The notes: generated by a model not told the origin, from the letters alone. DNA of 64,000 nt from Erinaceus europaeus (GCF_950295315.1 NC_080179.1:70678615-70742614); one strand, 5' to 3'. Positions 36,470 to 49,185 are shown, counted from the first letter of the stretch. Program-made: numbers and translations.

Positions 36470-36731
36470 GCGCAGTGGGATTATTTTCCCATTTTTGTTG
36501 CCCTCGTTGTTATTATTGTTGTCATTGCTACTATTATCGGATAGGACAGAGAGTGATAGAGAGAGGAGGGGAAGTCAGAGAGGAGAGAATGACAGACACC
36601 TGCAGACCTGCTTCACTGCTTGTGAAGCAACCCCCCTGTAGATGGGGGGCCAGGGGTCTGGAACCGGGATCCTTATGCCAGTCCTTGCACTTTGCATCAT
36701 GGGCAAACCCAGTGTGTTACCATCCAGCTCC
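36470..36731 (-). repeat. SINE (second of a pair)
   Basis: Reverse orientation, directly next to the previous copy; more diverged head. Confidence 0.85.
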
Positions 36732-36923
36732 TGCAAACTTTACTTACTTATAAATCCTGTTAATATAGTCACAGTAAATCAATATAACTACACTTCAATT
36801 GGAATCTCATTCACTGACCAAATATATCCTGAAATCAGAAGGTCAATGAACTGTCTACTAATGATACTTTGATGTAATTTCAACCATTTCTGCATATGGC
36901 TTTATGATACATGTTGAACTCAC

Positions 36924-37235
36924 GTCGCTCTGGAGGTCATAGGCCTGTCGAGCATGGATGACATCATTCTGGTCAGGCAGACACGTCCACTGGTGCAGGT
37001 AGTTCCTGTAGTCAATGTCACTGACCAGCGTCTGGCATTGCTTGGCCAGCACCACCCCCAGCATGTCCACTGGGCTGCTGTACTTGGTCTTCCACTTCTC
37101 AAAGTCCTTCTTGTACTCCCGGTCACTCTGGATCTTGGCCACGTGCATGGACCACATCATCTTGGGGTCATCCTTGATGTCCCGTGCTCCAATGTGGTGG
37201 CCGAGCTGCTTACGGTAACCTTCTTTATATTTGTA
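36924..37235 (-). CDS. NEB: NEB window exon 17 (312 bp, 104 aa)
   Basis: Three modules, [20 protein letters not shown] to QAYDLQSD. By direct reading 36928-37211 is identical to 27716-27999 in window exon 21. Only one difference lies on the donor side and four in the first 24 coding bases. The flanking introns are not alike, which points to exon-limited conversion rather than a recent block duplication. Confidence 0.97.
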
Positions 37236-37924
37236 CTGGAACAAAAACATCTAGATCAGGTTTTGGTGGTAACATCTTTGTGCAGGTCCTGTGCCTATAC
37301 AAAGTCATCTTGTTTACATCAGTATTAGCTGACTTCTGCATCTAAGTACTAACTAAAGTCAATATCCTGCCCTTTACTTAAACTACTTACACAGAAAGTG
37401 AAACAGTCTAATTTTATAATTCTAGTGCATGTTTGTAGTGTACGTATGGTGCATAATTGTAATGGTTAGCCCAAAACAAAGAGGGTGTGGTAGAAAGGGA
37501 AATTTCCAGAAGTGGGAAGGAAACAGAGAAGACATTTGTCAGAGTGAAGGACAACCATTTGAACCAGGGAGTGTGGAGAAATTTTGGAAACCTGTGCTCT
37601 TGGTGACATGGAGTACAAGATAAGCCATAAAACGAGTGTTCAGTTTTTGCAAGCATGAAGCACTGTCAACAGAGGAGAACTGGTTATTTCATAATGGACT
37701 CATACACTTAGTGGGGGCCAAAAAGCTTTTGCCATCATTACGAAAACAGATTTTATTAGCAAAACTGGCACAGAAGCCCAACTGGCTAGCGCAGCTCCAG
37801 AAAAAGCCAAAGGTTCTAATCATAAAAGGCCGATGATGTTTTTACTGTTCCACATCCAGTGTACTTGTCGGTGATGTGTATCGAGCTCTTAACACAGAGT
37901 TCTCAGTACTCACTGGTTATTATG

Positions 37925-38298
37925 ATTTTGTTATTATTATTATTATTATTATTTTTTCCTCCTCCAGGGTTATTGCTGGGCTCGGTGCCTGCACCATGAA
38001 TCCACCACTCCTGGAGGCCATTTTTCCCCCTTTTTGGTGCCCTAGTTGTTGCAGCCTCGTTGCGGTTATTATTGCCATTGTTGACATTGCTTTGTTGTTG
38101 GATAGGACAGAGAGAAATGGAGAGAGGAGGGGAAGACAGAGAGGGGGAGAGCAAGACAGACACCTGCAGACCTGCTTCACCGCCTGTGAAGTGACTCCCC
38201 TGCAGGTGGGGAGCCGGGGGCTCGAACCGGGATCCTTACGCCGGTCCCTGCGCTTTGTGCCACGTGCGCTTAACCCACTGCGCCACCGCCCGACTCCC
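37925..38298 (-). repeat. Full-length SINE
   Basis: Reverse orientation with distal module; atgattttgttatt flanks both ends. Confidence 0.9.
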
Positions 38299-38494
38299 AT
38301 GATTTTGTTATTTTATTGTTATTGGCACCAATTCCTTTTTGGGAGGAAAATCCAGCATACACAAGCAAAAGTGAATCACTGACAGAACTTTCTACTCTCA
38401 AGGGGAGCACATTACCATGTCATACCATGCTCTTTCATAGTGGGCCTTTAATTTTTGAACAGTTATCCTATGCTCAAGAATCCCCTGAGGTACC

Positions 38495-39525
38495 CTATGG
38501 GACGACTACATCAAATTAAAAAGCTTCTGCACAGCTAAAGAAACTACTACCCAAACCAAGAGACCCCTCACAGAATGGGAGAAGATCTTTACATGCCACA
38601 CATCAGATAAGAGGCTAATAACCAGAATATACAAAGAACTTGCAAATCGCAACAAGAAGACAACAAATAACCCCATCCAAAATTGGGGGGAGGACATGGA
38701 CAGAATATTCACCACAGAAGAGATCCAAAAGGCCAAGAAACACATGAAAAAATGCTCCAAGTCTCTGATTATCAGAGAAATGCAAATAAAGACGACAATG
38801 AGATATCACTTCACTCCTGTGAGAATGTTATATATCAGAAAAGGCAACAGCAGCAAATGCTGGAGAGGGTGTGGGGTCAAAGGAACCCTCCTGCACTGCT
38901 GGTGGGAATGTCAATTGGTCCAACCTCTGTAGAGAACAGTCTGGAGAACTCTCAGAAGGCTAGAAATGGACCTACCCTATGACCCTGCAATTCCTTTCCT
39001 GGGGATATATCCTAAAGAACCCAACACACCCATCCAAAAAGATCTGTGTACACATATGTTCAGCACAATTTATAATAGCCAAAACCTGGAAGTAACCCAG
39101 GTGTCCAACAACAGATGAGTGGTTGAGAAAGTTGTGGTATATATACACAATGGAATACTACTCAGCTATAAAAAATGGTGACTTCACCATTTTCAGCCAT
39201 TCTTGGATGGACCTTGAAAAATTCATGTTAAGTGAAATAAGTCAGAAACAGAAGGATGACTATGGGATGATCTCTCAGGCAGAAGTTGAAAAACAAGATC
39301 AGAAGAGAAAACACAAGTAGAACCTGAATTGGAATTGGCGTATTGCACCAAAGTAAAAGACTCTGGGGTGGGTGGGTGGGGAGAATACAGGTCCAAGAAG
39401 GATGACAGAGGGCCTGTATTGTTATATGGAAAACTGGGGAATGTTATGCATGTACAAACTCTTGTATTTACTGTCGAATGTAAAACATTAATTTCCCAAT
39501 CAAGAAATTAAAAAGAAAAAAAAAA
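38495..39525 (+). mobile_element. L1 3' end, 5'-truncated, 1,031 bp
   Basis: Covers the C-terminal part of ORF2 (peptides [11 protein letters not shown] and YTMEYYSAIKNGD in broken frames), the 3' UTR and an A-rich tail. Perfect 19-bp target duplication at 38476-38494 and 39526-39544. Not able to encode a complete protein. Confidence 0.92.
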
Positions 39526-40109
39526 AAGAATCCCCTGAGGTACCAGGGAAAGATGATGGTTTTATTCGGGGATGTGTGTACATGGCAGTAGCCATCTCTG
39601 ATACCAATCAACGACATTCTTTTTGTAATCTTCTAGGTTGAATTGTAATGCAAATCTGACAGTGCTACATGAAGCCAGGCCCTGTTTCCAACCTGAGAAC
39701 ACAAATCTATGAGTTGCAGTGTCTAGAAGCACCATGAAAATTTTCACATAAGTGCTTCAAGCCTTCGGGTACAGTCTCAACTTCCACATGAGTGGGTCTT
39801 CCCCTATTTTTGGCAAATCTGTTTTCACTAAAGCTACTGACAACTCCTTTTAATCTCATCCTATTTTTCATTCCACGGCCGCCCAGGAAGTTGTGCGGTG
39901 GTGAGAGTTCCGAGCTTCTATGCACAGGTGCTGAGCCCGATCCCAGCACTGCCTTCCAGGGTGCCATTCTGCTTTCTCTCTCTTGTGTTAATTAAGAAAT
40001 CATTCTAAAAAATGGTACAAATGGTTTGTTGACTCAAAATGAGCTATTTTAAAAAATTCTCTGCAAATATATCAGGTTATGATTTCAAAGGTCCATGAAA
40101 GTGCTTTTT

Positions 40110-40230
40110 TTGGGGGGGAGGGATGGGATACGGAGTTCTGGTGGTGGGAATTGTGTGGAGTTGTACCCCTCTTATCCTATGGTTTTGTCAATGTTTCCTT
40201 TTTATAAATTAAAAAAAAAGAAAGAAAAAA
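40110..40230 (+). repeat. Family D element, very short 3' end
   Basis: Only the last roughly 100 bp of the family plus an A-rich tail. Confidence 0.65.
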
Positions 40231-40268
40231 TGTCACTTCTGACTGATCACATACTTGGAATAAAGTTA

Positions 40269-40385
<117 letters not shown>

Positions 40386-40765
40386 CTAAATTTGGGCAAA
40401 ATGAAATCATTTAAATGTTGATGTTCATATTCAAAGACTGACAAGAAGCTGAAATAATACACTAAGTTCTCTACAGGCAAGTATCTAAAACAATCTTACT
40501 TTAGAGAGATCTAAGTCTTTTGTATTTTTTTTTGTTGTTGTTGTTAAAGACTTGAAAGTGTTATCTGCATGGAACATGACATATCTGTCTTTTTAACTAT
40601 TGTGTTGAATTAACTATGCACTGATACTAGATTTTGGTCTAAAACTTTTAGTCAAGACAATGAGTCATTTTGGAAGTGAGCTGGAAACCTTAAGCTGAAA
40701 CTCATGGGCAGCTAAGGAAGTACAGACAGAAAGATCTTGGGAATCAGTTCAATTCAAATTTCTTC

Positions 40766-41087
40766 ATCTCCTCCTCCTCCTTTTTTGGCCTTCAGGGGGC
40801 TCACTGGGGCTTAGTGCCAGCACTATGAATCTGCTGCTCCTGACAGCTATCTTTTCCTTTTTTTTTTTTTTTTTTTTTGTTGTTACTGTTGTTGTTGGAT
40901 AAGACAAAGAGAAAGAGAGATAGGGAAGACAGAGAGGGGGAGAGAAAGATACCTACAGACCTGCTTCACTGCTTGCAAAGCAACCCCCCTGCAGGTGGGT
41001 AGCTGGGGGCTCGAACCAGGATCCTTATGCAGGTCCTCGCACTTTGCACTATGTTAACTTAGCCCAATGTGCCACTGTCCGGCTCCC
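40766..41087 (-). repeat. SINE with distal module
   Basis: Reverse orientation, long T-run, head ending ccactgtccggctccc. Confidence 0.8.
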
Positions 41088-42387
41088 TCATACTTATTCT
41101 GTACACTTCTACGCTGTCATGGTGCTACATAGCTGGGTGTCGAAGATGAATATGAGATCTCTCCCATATTTTAGGTTTCTGGGAGAAGTTGTGGGCAGAC
41201 TGCCTCTACATGGAACACGTTGCCAAAAAATTCAGACCACAGGAGGTGCTTTGACTATATAATAATATAACAAATAACAAAGAGCTTGAGGGAGGTGGAA
41301 GACTGAGAATTGGGAAAGGCCTTACAGAGGAGTGAGGTGGGTATTAGACCTTGAGTGATGAGTAGGATTCTGGCAGATGGACATGTCACTCAAGAGCAGA
41401 GGGGAGCTTCATGAATGGCGACACATGGGAGTGGATGTGCAGAGGAACGGTGGGGTGGTCGTGGGACAAAATGGCAAAAGGGGACCAAAGAGAACTCAAC
41501 TCCACCTGTGTAGACGTGAGGCTCAGTTGACTTTGTGCCTCGTTTTATATGGACTAGGGGGACAAGAATAAGCTGGGAGGAGGACTGACAGAGCTTCGTC
41601 TGCATTTTATCTTTCTGTCCTGAGAAGAAAAATAGTAGAAAGAAGACAAGGAAAGGAGATCAGGCTTGTCATGTGCCCACTTCAGGGCCATCTGCCCTAA
41701 GCCTCTTCATATTAACAGCATTTCTGGAGCAGTGGTGAGTATTGGTGCAGCAAACACAGAGTGGCAAATTTCAGAAAGGCTGAGCAGCCAGTCACAGGGG
41801 CTTTCTGTTTCCTATTTCTGCACTTACACTACATGCTTTCCCATAGCAAATGGGGCTTTAGTATATTATAGAGTTAGATAAAAATTTACTCTTAGATATG
41901 ACAGTAGGATTTAGTGGTTTTAGTTTTTGGGGACAATTAAGAGCTGGTTATATAAATACTAAAATTACATGCTACAAACTCAAAATAAAATGACTTAAGA
42001 ATATGGTTGATCCATCTAAATTCTGTAAGTGTTATTCTGTCTGCGCTCAGAGAAGCAGTATTTCACTTGCTGACAGCGTAAAGCCTGAAGAAATAACTAA
42101 TAGCATCACTTTGTAGAATCTTAGACTGACAAAAACCTCCACACACCAAAAACCAATAAACTCCATCTCAGAGGAAATAAACTGCAGAGATAAATGTCAT
42201 TTTTTGAGCTGAGATTTAAACTGCCAGATGTATACATGCAGGAACGAGGAGACCAAGTTTCAACATGTCTCGGGCGTCAGTTAATACCAAACGCATGTGC
42301 ACTAACAGTGGCACAGCTCTCAATGTGCACTAGAGGGTAAAGTTTAAAAATGGAGGTCATATGCCTAGAAAAGGAAACACAGATGTG

Positions 42388-42535
42388 GACTGTAGGATCA
42401 GGAAGACAGCACAGACAGCAGTTTACACAACTGATTTTCCTATCGGAGGCTCAGAGATCCCAGGTTCAATTCCAGACACCACCATAAATCAGAGCTAAGC
42501 AATGGTCTGGTAAAAAATAATAATAATAATTTAAA
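42388..42535 (+). repeat. Short tRNA-like SINE
   Basis: Second type: caggttcaattccagacacc and ccataaatcagagctaagca, (AAT)n tail. Confidence 0.65.
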
Positions 42536-43189
42536 AAAGAAGTTGACTATATTTGACACTGGTAGAATTCCCTGCTCACAGCATTTCGTTCAGTTGTGAG
42601 AATTATTGCCTCATGTGGTAATGTGGCAGTCGGGATATCTGGACTGGAGAACTATGTGAGAATAGCTGCCTCTTCATCTGTGTGAAGGGACACAGACCAG
42701 GTCTGTAGGGCCTCAGTGGTCTATGTGGATCTGAAGAGAGTCACTGTGGCTCAGTACATAAGATGTAACTTGTAAAAGAATTTCTCAGAATGAATGACGT
42801 AATTTTTTCCACTGAGAACATCAAAGCCAAGGCAGTTTGGTAAATCTGTTGAGTGAGAACACCCAGACTGCAAGAGTCCCATCATTCAGCAGAAACATCT
42901 GTAGCTCTGAAATGGGGGCACATGAGCCAGGGTCTCAGAGGTGAAGACGAAATGGGCAGGCTAATATATATCCACTGACAGATCCTCTCTTTCTCTGCCT
43001 CTTTATCTCTCTCTTTCTTTAGGTGATACTTAATAGAGCTGTGATTTTAATCTCGGACTTAATTTAACACATGAAAAAATCTTAATAGTTGATCTTAAAC
43101 TATAATTTAAGAAAAAATATAGATATGGGTATATATTTATGTTGTTATACATATAAAGTCACCCCATATCTGTGACCATGGGAGAACTA

Positions 43190-43310
43190 TTGCAGTTTCC
43201 AGCAGAAAGGATGAGGACACAGAGTGGTAGGAACATTATGGAATTATACCCCTATTATCTTATAGTTTTGTAAATCAAAATTAAATCGCTAAAAGAAAAA
43301 AAAACACTAA
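43190..43310 (+). repeat. Degenerate family D 3' end
   Basis: ggaattatacccctattatc and an A-rich tail; old copy. Confidence 0.5.
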
Positions 43311-43563
43311 AAAAAACGCATCGTATATGGAAAATATGTGTAGCGTAGCTATGCAGCCTGAGAGGGAAACGTTATTTTATTTTTCTATCTTATGTTAACA
43401 CAAAAATGGATAAGCGGGTGTAATCAAATCATACGTTATGATTAAAACACTTTGTATTCACCAAGCGGTAATTTGTATGACTCGAAGTTTGATGTTTAGG
43501 ATAGTCGTTGAGAAATGCAAGGGTTAGTATTTTATTTACATGCAGCAAGAAAAGAAAGTCTTT

Positions 43564-43722
43564 CTAGGGGCTGGTAGTGGCACACTAGGTTGAGCGCACT
43601 CGTTACAATGCACAAGGGCCCAGAGGGTAACTTCATGAGCTGTGAAGCAGTGCTAGAGGTCTCTCTCTCTTCCTCTCTACCTCTGTCTCTGTCAAATAAA
43701 TAAAATAAAATGTTTTTCAAAG
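43564..43722 (+). repeat. SINE, internally deleted
   Basis: Head gctggtagtggcacactagg; the central head/body portion is missing. Confidence 0.7.
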
Positions 43723-43838
43723 AGGGTTCTTTAAAAGAACTAAAGTCTTTCTAAGGTTACTGCTTACCTACCTTCATAGTACAGACTGTGATATAGGAGA
43801 CAGCATGCAAATGGCAGACAGCAAGCCCCTGCACCTAC

Positions 43839-43943
43839 CTCACTGTAGTTGATTTTGTTCATTCTTGCCAGCATAATTTCAGGGGTGTCTGGCATGATGT
43901 GGATCTGGGTCTTGTCTTTGTCCCAGGCTTCCGTATATAGACG
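43839..43943 (-). CDS. NEB: NEB window exon 15 (105 bp, 35 aa)
   Basis: Single module [19 protein letters not shown] to [10 protein letters not shown], with a GTAGGT donor. It differs from window exon 19 by only a few residues (RMNKI against RQNKV), reflecting the recent common ancestry of these super-repeats. Confidence 0.97.
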
Positions 43944-44389
43944 CTATGGGAGACAACGAGCAGTAACAGAAAAGATATTCAGTGTATAATTAATAGGGAG
44001 TTCAGAGCCACAAGACTTTACGAAAAACAGTAAGTCCAATAGAGTGAGTTTTAGACATATTTCATATTTTATATACATCTGCAGTAGTTATGTCACAGAT
44101 GCTTCTAAGACTGTTCTGGTAATCTCAAATGCACGCTAACAATGAAAAGGTAGTTGAGAGCACTGTGACAGCAGGCATGACTTTTTCATAAAAAAGGAGC
44201 CATTTTCAAGACAGTAAAACAACTGCTGAAGTTAAGATTACAATGTAGATGATGTATATCAAATACAGAGAGAGATTTAAATGATGCATAGATGTCTTCT
44301 AATGTTTTGTTTTTCTTCGATTATGCTTCCTTCTCTTTGATGGAGTTCTACCGGGTTCCAGGTTGGTTCTCTGACTTGTGAAGCCTTAC
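43944..44389 (-). other. NEB: Intron between window exons 14 and 15
   Basis: A 446-bp intron of AT-rich sequence. I see no repeat or conserved element in it. Confidence 0.7.
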
Positions 44390-44593
44390 CTTATTCATGG
44401 TGATGGCATTGTTCTTGGCTAACACTTGTTCCAGAGAGTCAGTTACACTGGTGAATTTGAATTGGTCTGGATGCTGGCGATAAAGTTTATCACTCAAGAT
44501 TTCCGTTGCCTTTTTGCATTTTTCCACATCCAAAGAGCCAATGGGAACCCAACCGATGCCTCTCATCCACTGAAGATCTGATTTGTACATATT
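44390..44593 (-). CDS. NEB: NEB window exon 14 (204 bp, 68 aa)
   Basis: Two modules [20 protein letters not shown] to NNAITMNK, with WMRGIGW at 9-15 and SDKLYR. The 3' half ([19 protein letters not shown]) is the same peptide as in window exons 18 and 22 but differs more at nucleotide level, so it is not part of the most recent homogenised tract. Confidence 0.97.
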
Positions 44594-44694
44594 CTGTTGA
44601 CATATACACAAAATGCAATACATACTTAGCAGGAAAACATTTTTATCTCAAGGATCTGAAAAAAGTAAAAACCATCTTGAAAATATACTTGTTA

Positions 44695-45085
44695 CTCAAT
44701 GGAATACTACTCAGCTATTTAAAATGATGAATTCACCTTTTTCACCTCATCTTGGATGGAGCCTGAAGAAGTCATGTTGACATAAGCCAGAAAGGGAAGG
44801 ATGATTATGGGACGATCTCACTCATAGGAGTTAAGAAATAAGAACAGAAAGTGGAAACACACAGTAGAACTTGGACTGGGTTTGGTGTATTGCACTGAAG
44901 CAAAGGATTCAGGAGGTAGGCTGGAGGGAGGGGTACATGATGGTGGAGGAGAACCTAGGCTGGGGGGTGAGAGTTTTGCAAAAAATTGAGAAATTTTGCA
45001 TATGTACCAACAACAGTATTTACTGTGGAGTGTAAGCCATCAGTCTTCCCCCCAGTCAATTTTGAAAAGAAATTTTAAAAAAGAA
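44695..45085 (+). repeat. L1 3' end (older)
   Basis: Starts near aatggaatactactcagct and ends in a diverged 3' UTR and A-rich tail. Confidence 0.75.
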
Positions 45086-45147
45086 AATAATGTGTCAATG
45101 CTTTTCAAATGTTTGCCTTTCATCACTTAGTCTTTTTTCTCAATGTT

Positions 45148-45391
45148 TTTTTTTATTGTTGTAGTTATTGTTGTTGTTATTGATGTCGTTGTTAGACAGG
45201 ACAGAGAGAAATGGAGAGAGGAGGGGAAGACAGAAAGGAGGAGAGAAAGATAGACACCTGCAGACCTGTTTCACTGCCTGTGAAGCGACTCCCCTGCAGG
45301 TGGGGAGCTGGGGGCTCGAACGGGGGTGCTTATGCCAGTCCTTGCGTTTTGTGCCACCTGCGCTTAACCCACTGCGCTACCACCTGACTCC
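45148..45391 (-). repeat. SINE
   Basis: Reverse orientation; head ending gcgctaccacctgactccc. Confidence 0.88.
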
Positions 45392-45986
45392 CCTTCACTT
45401 AGTTTTTATGAAAGATTCACGTTGATACCTATTTTGCTAAGTGGAAGAAACCCAAAGAAGATATCTCCTTTGCCACTAAGAACACAAAAGAACAACTAGT
45501 GTTCAGTGTTTGTCTTGCAACAGCTAGTGGAGGTAGTAGCACAGGTCTCAACCACTAAGAGCGGTGAGGACTGCTTTGAAGAGAGCTCTACGCATCACAT
45601 TTTATCTGCATTTACTATATGGGAGAGTTAGTCTAGGTTTTCTGTGTCATTATGAGTTAGTAAGTTACTTTTTTGAATCCGGAAATGTTTAAAACTTGTT
45701 TTTTCCACGTCAACTAATAGTAATTGCCTTTGTACTTTATTCCATTTTTAGCTTTAAAAAAGTTGCATATGGATACTCTGCTTTAGGATTGTGGAAGAAA
45801 CCTGTCTAGTCTGGTAGATCACAGAGTACTAAAAAAAATAATTCTCTTTAGATCTGGGGGTTAAACATTAGCTTACACAAGAAAACCATGCTATTTCTCC
45901 TTGGTATAGGCTGGCTACCTTCCCTAAGAGGTGTCAATACACTAACTTCCTGTCTTGGCATGACATTATGATTCTCAGCTACTCAC

Positions 45987-46298
45987 GTCGCTCTGGAGGT
46001 CATAGGCCTGTCGAGCATGGATGACATCACTCTGGTCAGGCAGACACGTCCACTGGTGCAGGTAGTTCCTGTAGTCAATGTCACTGACCAGCGTCTGGCA
46101 TTGCTTGGCCAGCACCAACCCCAGCATGTCCACTGGGCTGCTGTACTTGGTCTTCCACTTCTCAAAGTCCTTCTTGTACTCCCGGTCACTCTGGATCTTG
46201 GCCACGTGCATGGACCACATCATCTTGGGGTCATCATGAATTGCTCGAGCTCCAATGTGGTGGCCAAGCTGCTTGCGGTAGCCTTCCTTGTACTTGTA
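45987..46298 (-). CDS. NEB: NEB window exon 13 (312 bp, 104 aa)
   Basis: Three modules, [20 protein letters not shown] to QAYDLQSD, with SDREYK and SDIDYR. It shares most of its coding DNA with window exons 9, 17 and 21. [12 protein letters not shown] and ARAIHDDP mark it as the sister of window exon 9, while window exons 17 and 21 read [10 protein letters not shown] and ARDIKDDP. Confidence 0.97.
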
Positions 46299-47338
46299 CT
46301 ACAAGAGAAAAAAATAGGCACTCATATATTTTAATATTATTTTTTCTATTTGTGGTATTTTTTTTCTTCATGAAATACACTGATTTTTCCCCTGAATGTA
46401 TGCCTAACACATACATCTTAGAAACCATATAGAAGATAAAACATACATTTATGAAAATAAAATGAAAACATTCTTCTGTCATTCAGTCATAACCAGTGAT
46501 CAAAACTGCTGTGTGTGTCAGAAAAAGAAAGTAAAGCTGGAGAGCGTCGTACTGTCTATGGGTTTTTCACTGCTTTTGTTGCTATTGTTAGATAAGGTGC
46601 CTTTGACATCAGTAAGAACTCTTTACAAACAAGATATTTAATGGCAGGAAGTATTTGGTATACATTAAAACTTTTCATCCTCCTGCAATTATTGAACATT
46701 CATTTTGAAACCATGATTGTTACTTCCTATATTTTGGGGAGGGGGGAAATGTATTTTATAGACAAATAGAAAGATGAAGTTTCTATAAAGGTGAGAAAAT
46801 CCATCTTTAAAAAATAAATAAATAAATATCTGCGGCCAGTCATTAGAAGTAGGGACAAACACACGGCCCATTTACTGGCTAAATGTGAACAGAATAGTGT
46901 GTTTCATTCATTCATTCATTCATTCATTCATTCATTCATTCATTCATTCATTCATGTCTTCTAGGTTCACTGGTTCACCAAAGGCTGGTTTGGGGTTTTA
47001 TAGAAATATTACAGTTCAGTTGTATAAAGGAAATACATTATATAGAAGTCAAAATATTTTGAGCTATAGTTGATTATCCAGTGACTTTGCTCAAGAGAAA
47101 ATGGGCAGTACATTGAGATGCATGTTGACATGGACTTTACCATATCTGGAATTTAACCTTTGGGTCAAGGATCTCATTACCATTCTTTTAAATCATTTAA
47201 TGAAGCAAAAAAAAAAAAAAACCTGAATTCTGAGCAAGCAGTCTAACCTCATAGTTTATCTGCTCTAATACAGATCAAGGAAAGAGGAGAAAGCCTTTGA
47301 GTTAAAGTTAAAGCAAAGAGTGTTTCAGTTGTACTTAC
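46299..47338 (-). other. NEB: Intron between window exons 12 and 13
   Basis: It contains a (CATT)n microsatellite at 46905-46955; otherwise AT-rich sequence without a recognisable repeat. Confidence 0.7.
46905..46955 (+). repeat. (CATT)n microsatellite
   Basis: About 12 perfect CATT units. Confidence 0.95.
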
Positions 47339-47446
47339 TTCACTCGCAATGTCTCTGGAAGCCTTGGCTGTTCTGATAGGAATGGCATCTATCCTCAAGT
47401 CATAGCCTTTCTTCTTAGCTTCTTCTAGGCCAAGTTTGTATTGTTT
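47339..47446 (-). CDS. NEB: NEB window exon 12 (108 bp, 36 aa)
   Basis: Single module [20 protein letters not shown] to [10 protein letters not shown], closing quartet 3. The usual xLYK start is KQYK here. The acceptor is preceded by a short T-run (tttttttag) and the donor is GTAAGT. Confidence 0.97.
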
Positions 47447-47545
47447 CTAAAAAAAGAAATATCATTGTTTAACTGGTAAGGGGAAGTTTAACTGGTAAGG
47501 GGAAGGTAAGGAAAATATACCATGGTCCATGAACACATTGCTTAC
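47447..47545 (-). other. NEB: 99-bp intron between window exons 11 and 12
   Basis: The shortest intron in the window. It contains a small tandem duplication of about 17 bp (taactggtaaggggaag, twice) near 47471-47506. GT and AG ends are intact. Confidence 0.85.
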
Positions 47546-47650
47546 CTCACTGTAATTTATTTTGTTTTGTTTGGCTAATAGAACTTCAGGGGTGTCTGGC
47601 ATAATGTGAACAGTGGTTTTGTCTTTATCCCAGGCTTCTGTATAGAGGCG
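47546..47650 (-). CDS. NEB: NEB window exon 11 (105 bp, 35 aa)
   Basis: Single module [19 protein letters not shown] to QNKINYSE. It lies in the most compact part of the gene: the intron after it (to window exon 12) is 99 bp and the one before it is 299 bp. Donor GTAAGC. Confidence 0.97.
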
Positions 47651-47949
47651 CTAAAACAAACAAAAGAGACATGTCTTGTAAAAACCAACAGTGACTAGAC
47701 ACATGAACATAACCTGGGTCTTAATGTGAGCAGAATCTGCTCTGTGAGTTGGCATTTGTAACACCTTCAGATATAGACATCACAAGTCAGTAAGGTCAAC
47801 ACTTTTTTTTAACACTTTTTTTTTTTAAACCACTGGGATGCCAAGCAAAAAAAAAATTGAATATGATTTTTTTCCTTTACAGAAACAGATTCACTGTTTC
47901 CATATGCCACACACAAAAAAAGAGTACCCCTTTAAAATACAAGACTTAC

Positions 47950-48153
47950 TTGGTTCATGGTGATAGCATTGTTTTTTGCCAACACCATTGGGATAGAGTC
48001 CAGAAGACTAGAAAACTTGAATTTATCTGGATGCTGACGATATACATGGTCACTCAAAATCTGGGTGGCTCTCTTGTTCTTTTCATCCTCAAGTGAGCCA
48101 CTGGGTAACCAGCCAATGCCTCTGAGCCACTGAAGGTCAGCCTTGTACAAATT
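47950..48153 (-). CDS. NEB: NEB window exon 10 (204 bp, 68 aa)
   Basis: Two modules starting NLYKADLQWLRGIGWLPSGS and ending NAITMNQ. WLRGIGW is at 9-15 and the second motif is SDHVYR. The LLDSIPMVLAKNNA segment differs from the VTDSLEQ of window exons 14, 18 and 22, so only the last few codons resemble them. Confidence 0.97.
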
Positions 48154-48309
48154 CTGAAATTGCAAGTAACGAAATACTAACTCTAAGTATCATGATATGC
48201 CCCTAAAGAGCCTATAGTTTAATGTTTGAATACAGGGGAAACTATTTTTTGGCACATCTCATAAGTCAAGAAAATATGCACATTAAAAACACACTATGAA
48301 AAGAACTAA

Positions 48310-49185
48310 ACACAACCATCAAAAAAAATTGTGTATACCTATGTTCATAGCAGCACAATTTGAATAGCCAAAACTTGGAAGCAACCCAGGTGCCCAACAA
48401 CAGATAAGTGGATAAGCAAAGTGTGGTCTACATACACAATGAAATACTATTCAGCTATTAAAAATGGTGATTTCACGTGGGGGTTGGGCGGTGGGGTAGC
48501 GCAGTAGGTTAAGTGCACATGGCACGAAACGCAAGGACTCGCATAAGGATCCTGGTTTGAACCACTCCACTCCCCACCTGCAGGGGGGGTCATTTCACAA
48601 GCGGTAAAGCAGATCTGCAGGTGTCTTTCTCTCACCCTTTCTGTCTTCCCCTCCTCTTTTGATTTCTCTCTGTCCTATCCAACAACAACAACAACATCAA
48701 TAACAACAATAATGATAAAATAGCAAGGGCAACAAAAGGAAAAAAAAATAGCCTCCAGGAGCAGTGGATTCATGGTACAGACACCAAGCCCCAATGATAT
48801 CCCTGGAGGCAAAAAAAAAAAAAAAAGGGTGATTTCACTGTTTTCAGCCCATCTTGGATGGAGCTTGAAGAAATCATGTTAAGTGAAATAAGTCAGAAAG
48901 AAAAGGAGGAATATGGGATGATCTCACTCTCAGTCAGAAGTTGAAAAACAAGGTCAGAAGAGAAAACACAAAGCAGAACCTGGACTGGAGCTGGTGTATT
49001 GCACCAAAGTAAAAGACTGTGGGTAGGTAGGTGTGTGTGTGGGGGGTGGTTTCAGGTCCTGGAACATGATGGTAGAGGACCCAGTGGGGGTTGTATTGTT
49101 ACGTGGAAAACTGGGAAATGTTATGCATGTGCAAGTTATTTGTCGACTGTAAAACATTAATCCCCTAATAAAGAAAGAAAGAAAC
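48310..49185 (+). repeat. L1 3' end interrupted by a SINE
   Basis: L1 sequence resumes after the SINE at about 48828, ending cccctaataaagaaagaaag. Order of events: L1 first, SINE second. Confidence 0.85.
48476..48827 (+). repeat. Full-length SINE nested in L1
   Basis: Flanked by ggtgatttcac on both sides; distal module present; head has a duplicated ggtggggtagcgcag region. Confidence 0.85.

Larger units (their letters stand above)
34123..36923 (-). other. NEB: Intron between window exons 17 and 18
   Basis: It contains a small tRNA-like SINE (34462-34580), a SINE at 35283-35614 and a head-to-tail SINE pair (36186-36463, 36470-36731). The stretch 34590-35270 is AT-rich unique sequence. Confidence 0.75.
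40386..43838 (-). other. NEB: Intron between window exons 15 and 16
   Basis: It contains SINEs at 40766-41087, 42388-42535 and 43564-43722 and a degenerate family D end near 43190-43310. The stretch 41100-42380 is long and apparently single-copy, with no exon-like signal. Confidence 0.7.
44594..45986 (-). other. NEB: Intron between window exons 13 and 14
   Basis: It contains an L1 3' end (44695-45085) followed by a SINE (45148-45391). The stretch 45400-45986 appears single-copy. Confidence 0.75.

Noticed and set aside
38495..39525. Possible functional reverse transcriptase gene
   Set aside because: Only the C-terminal end of L1 ORF2 is present and its frame is broken.
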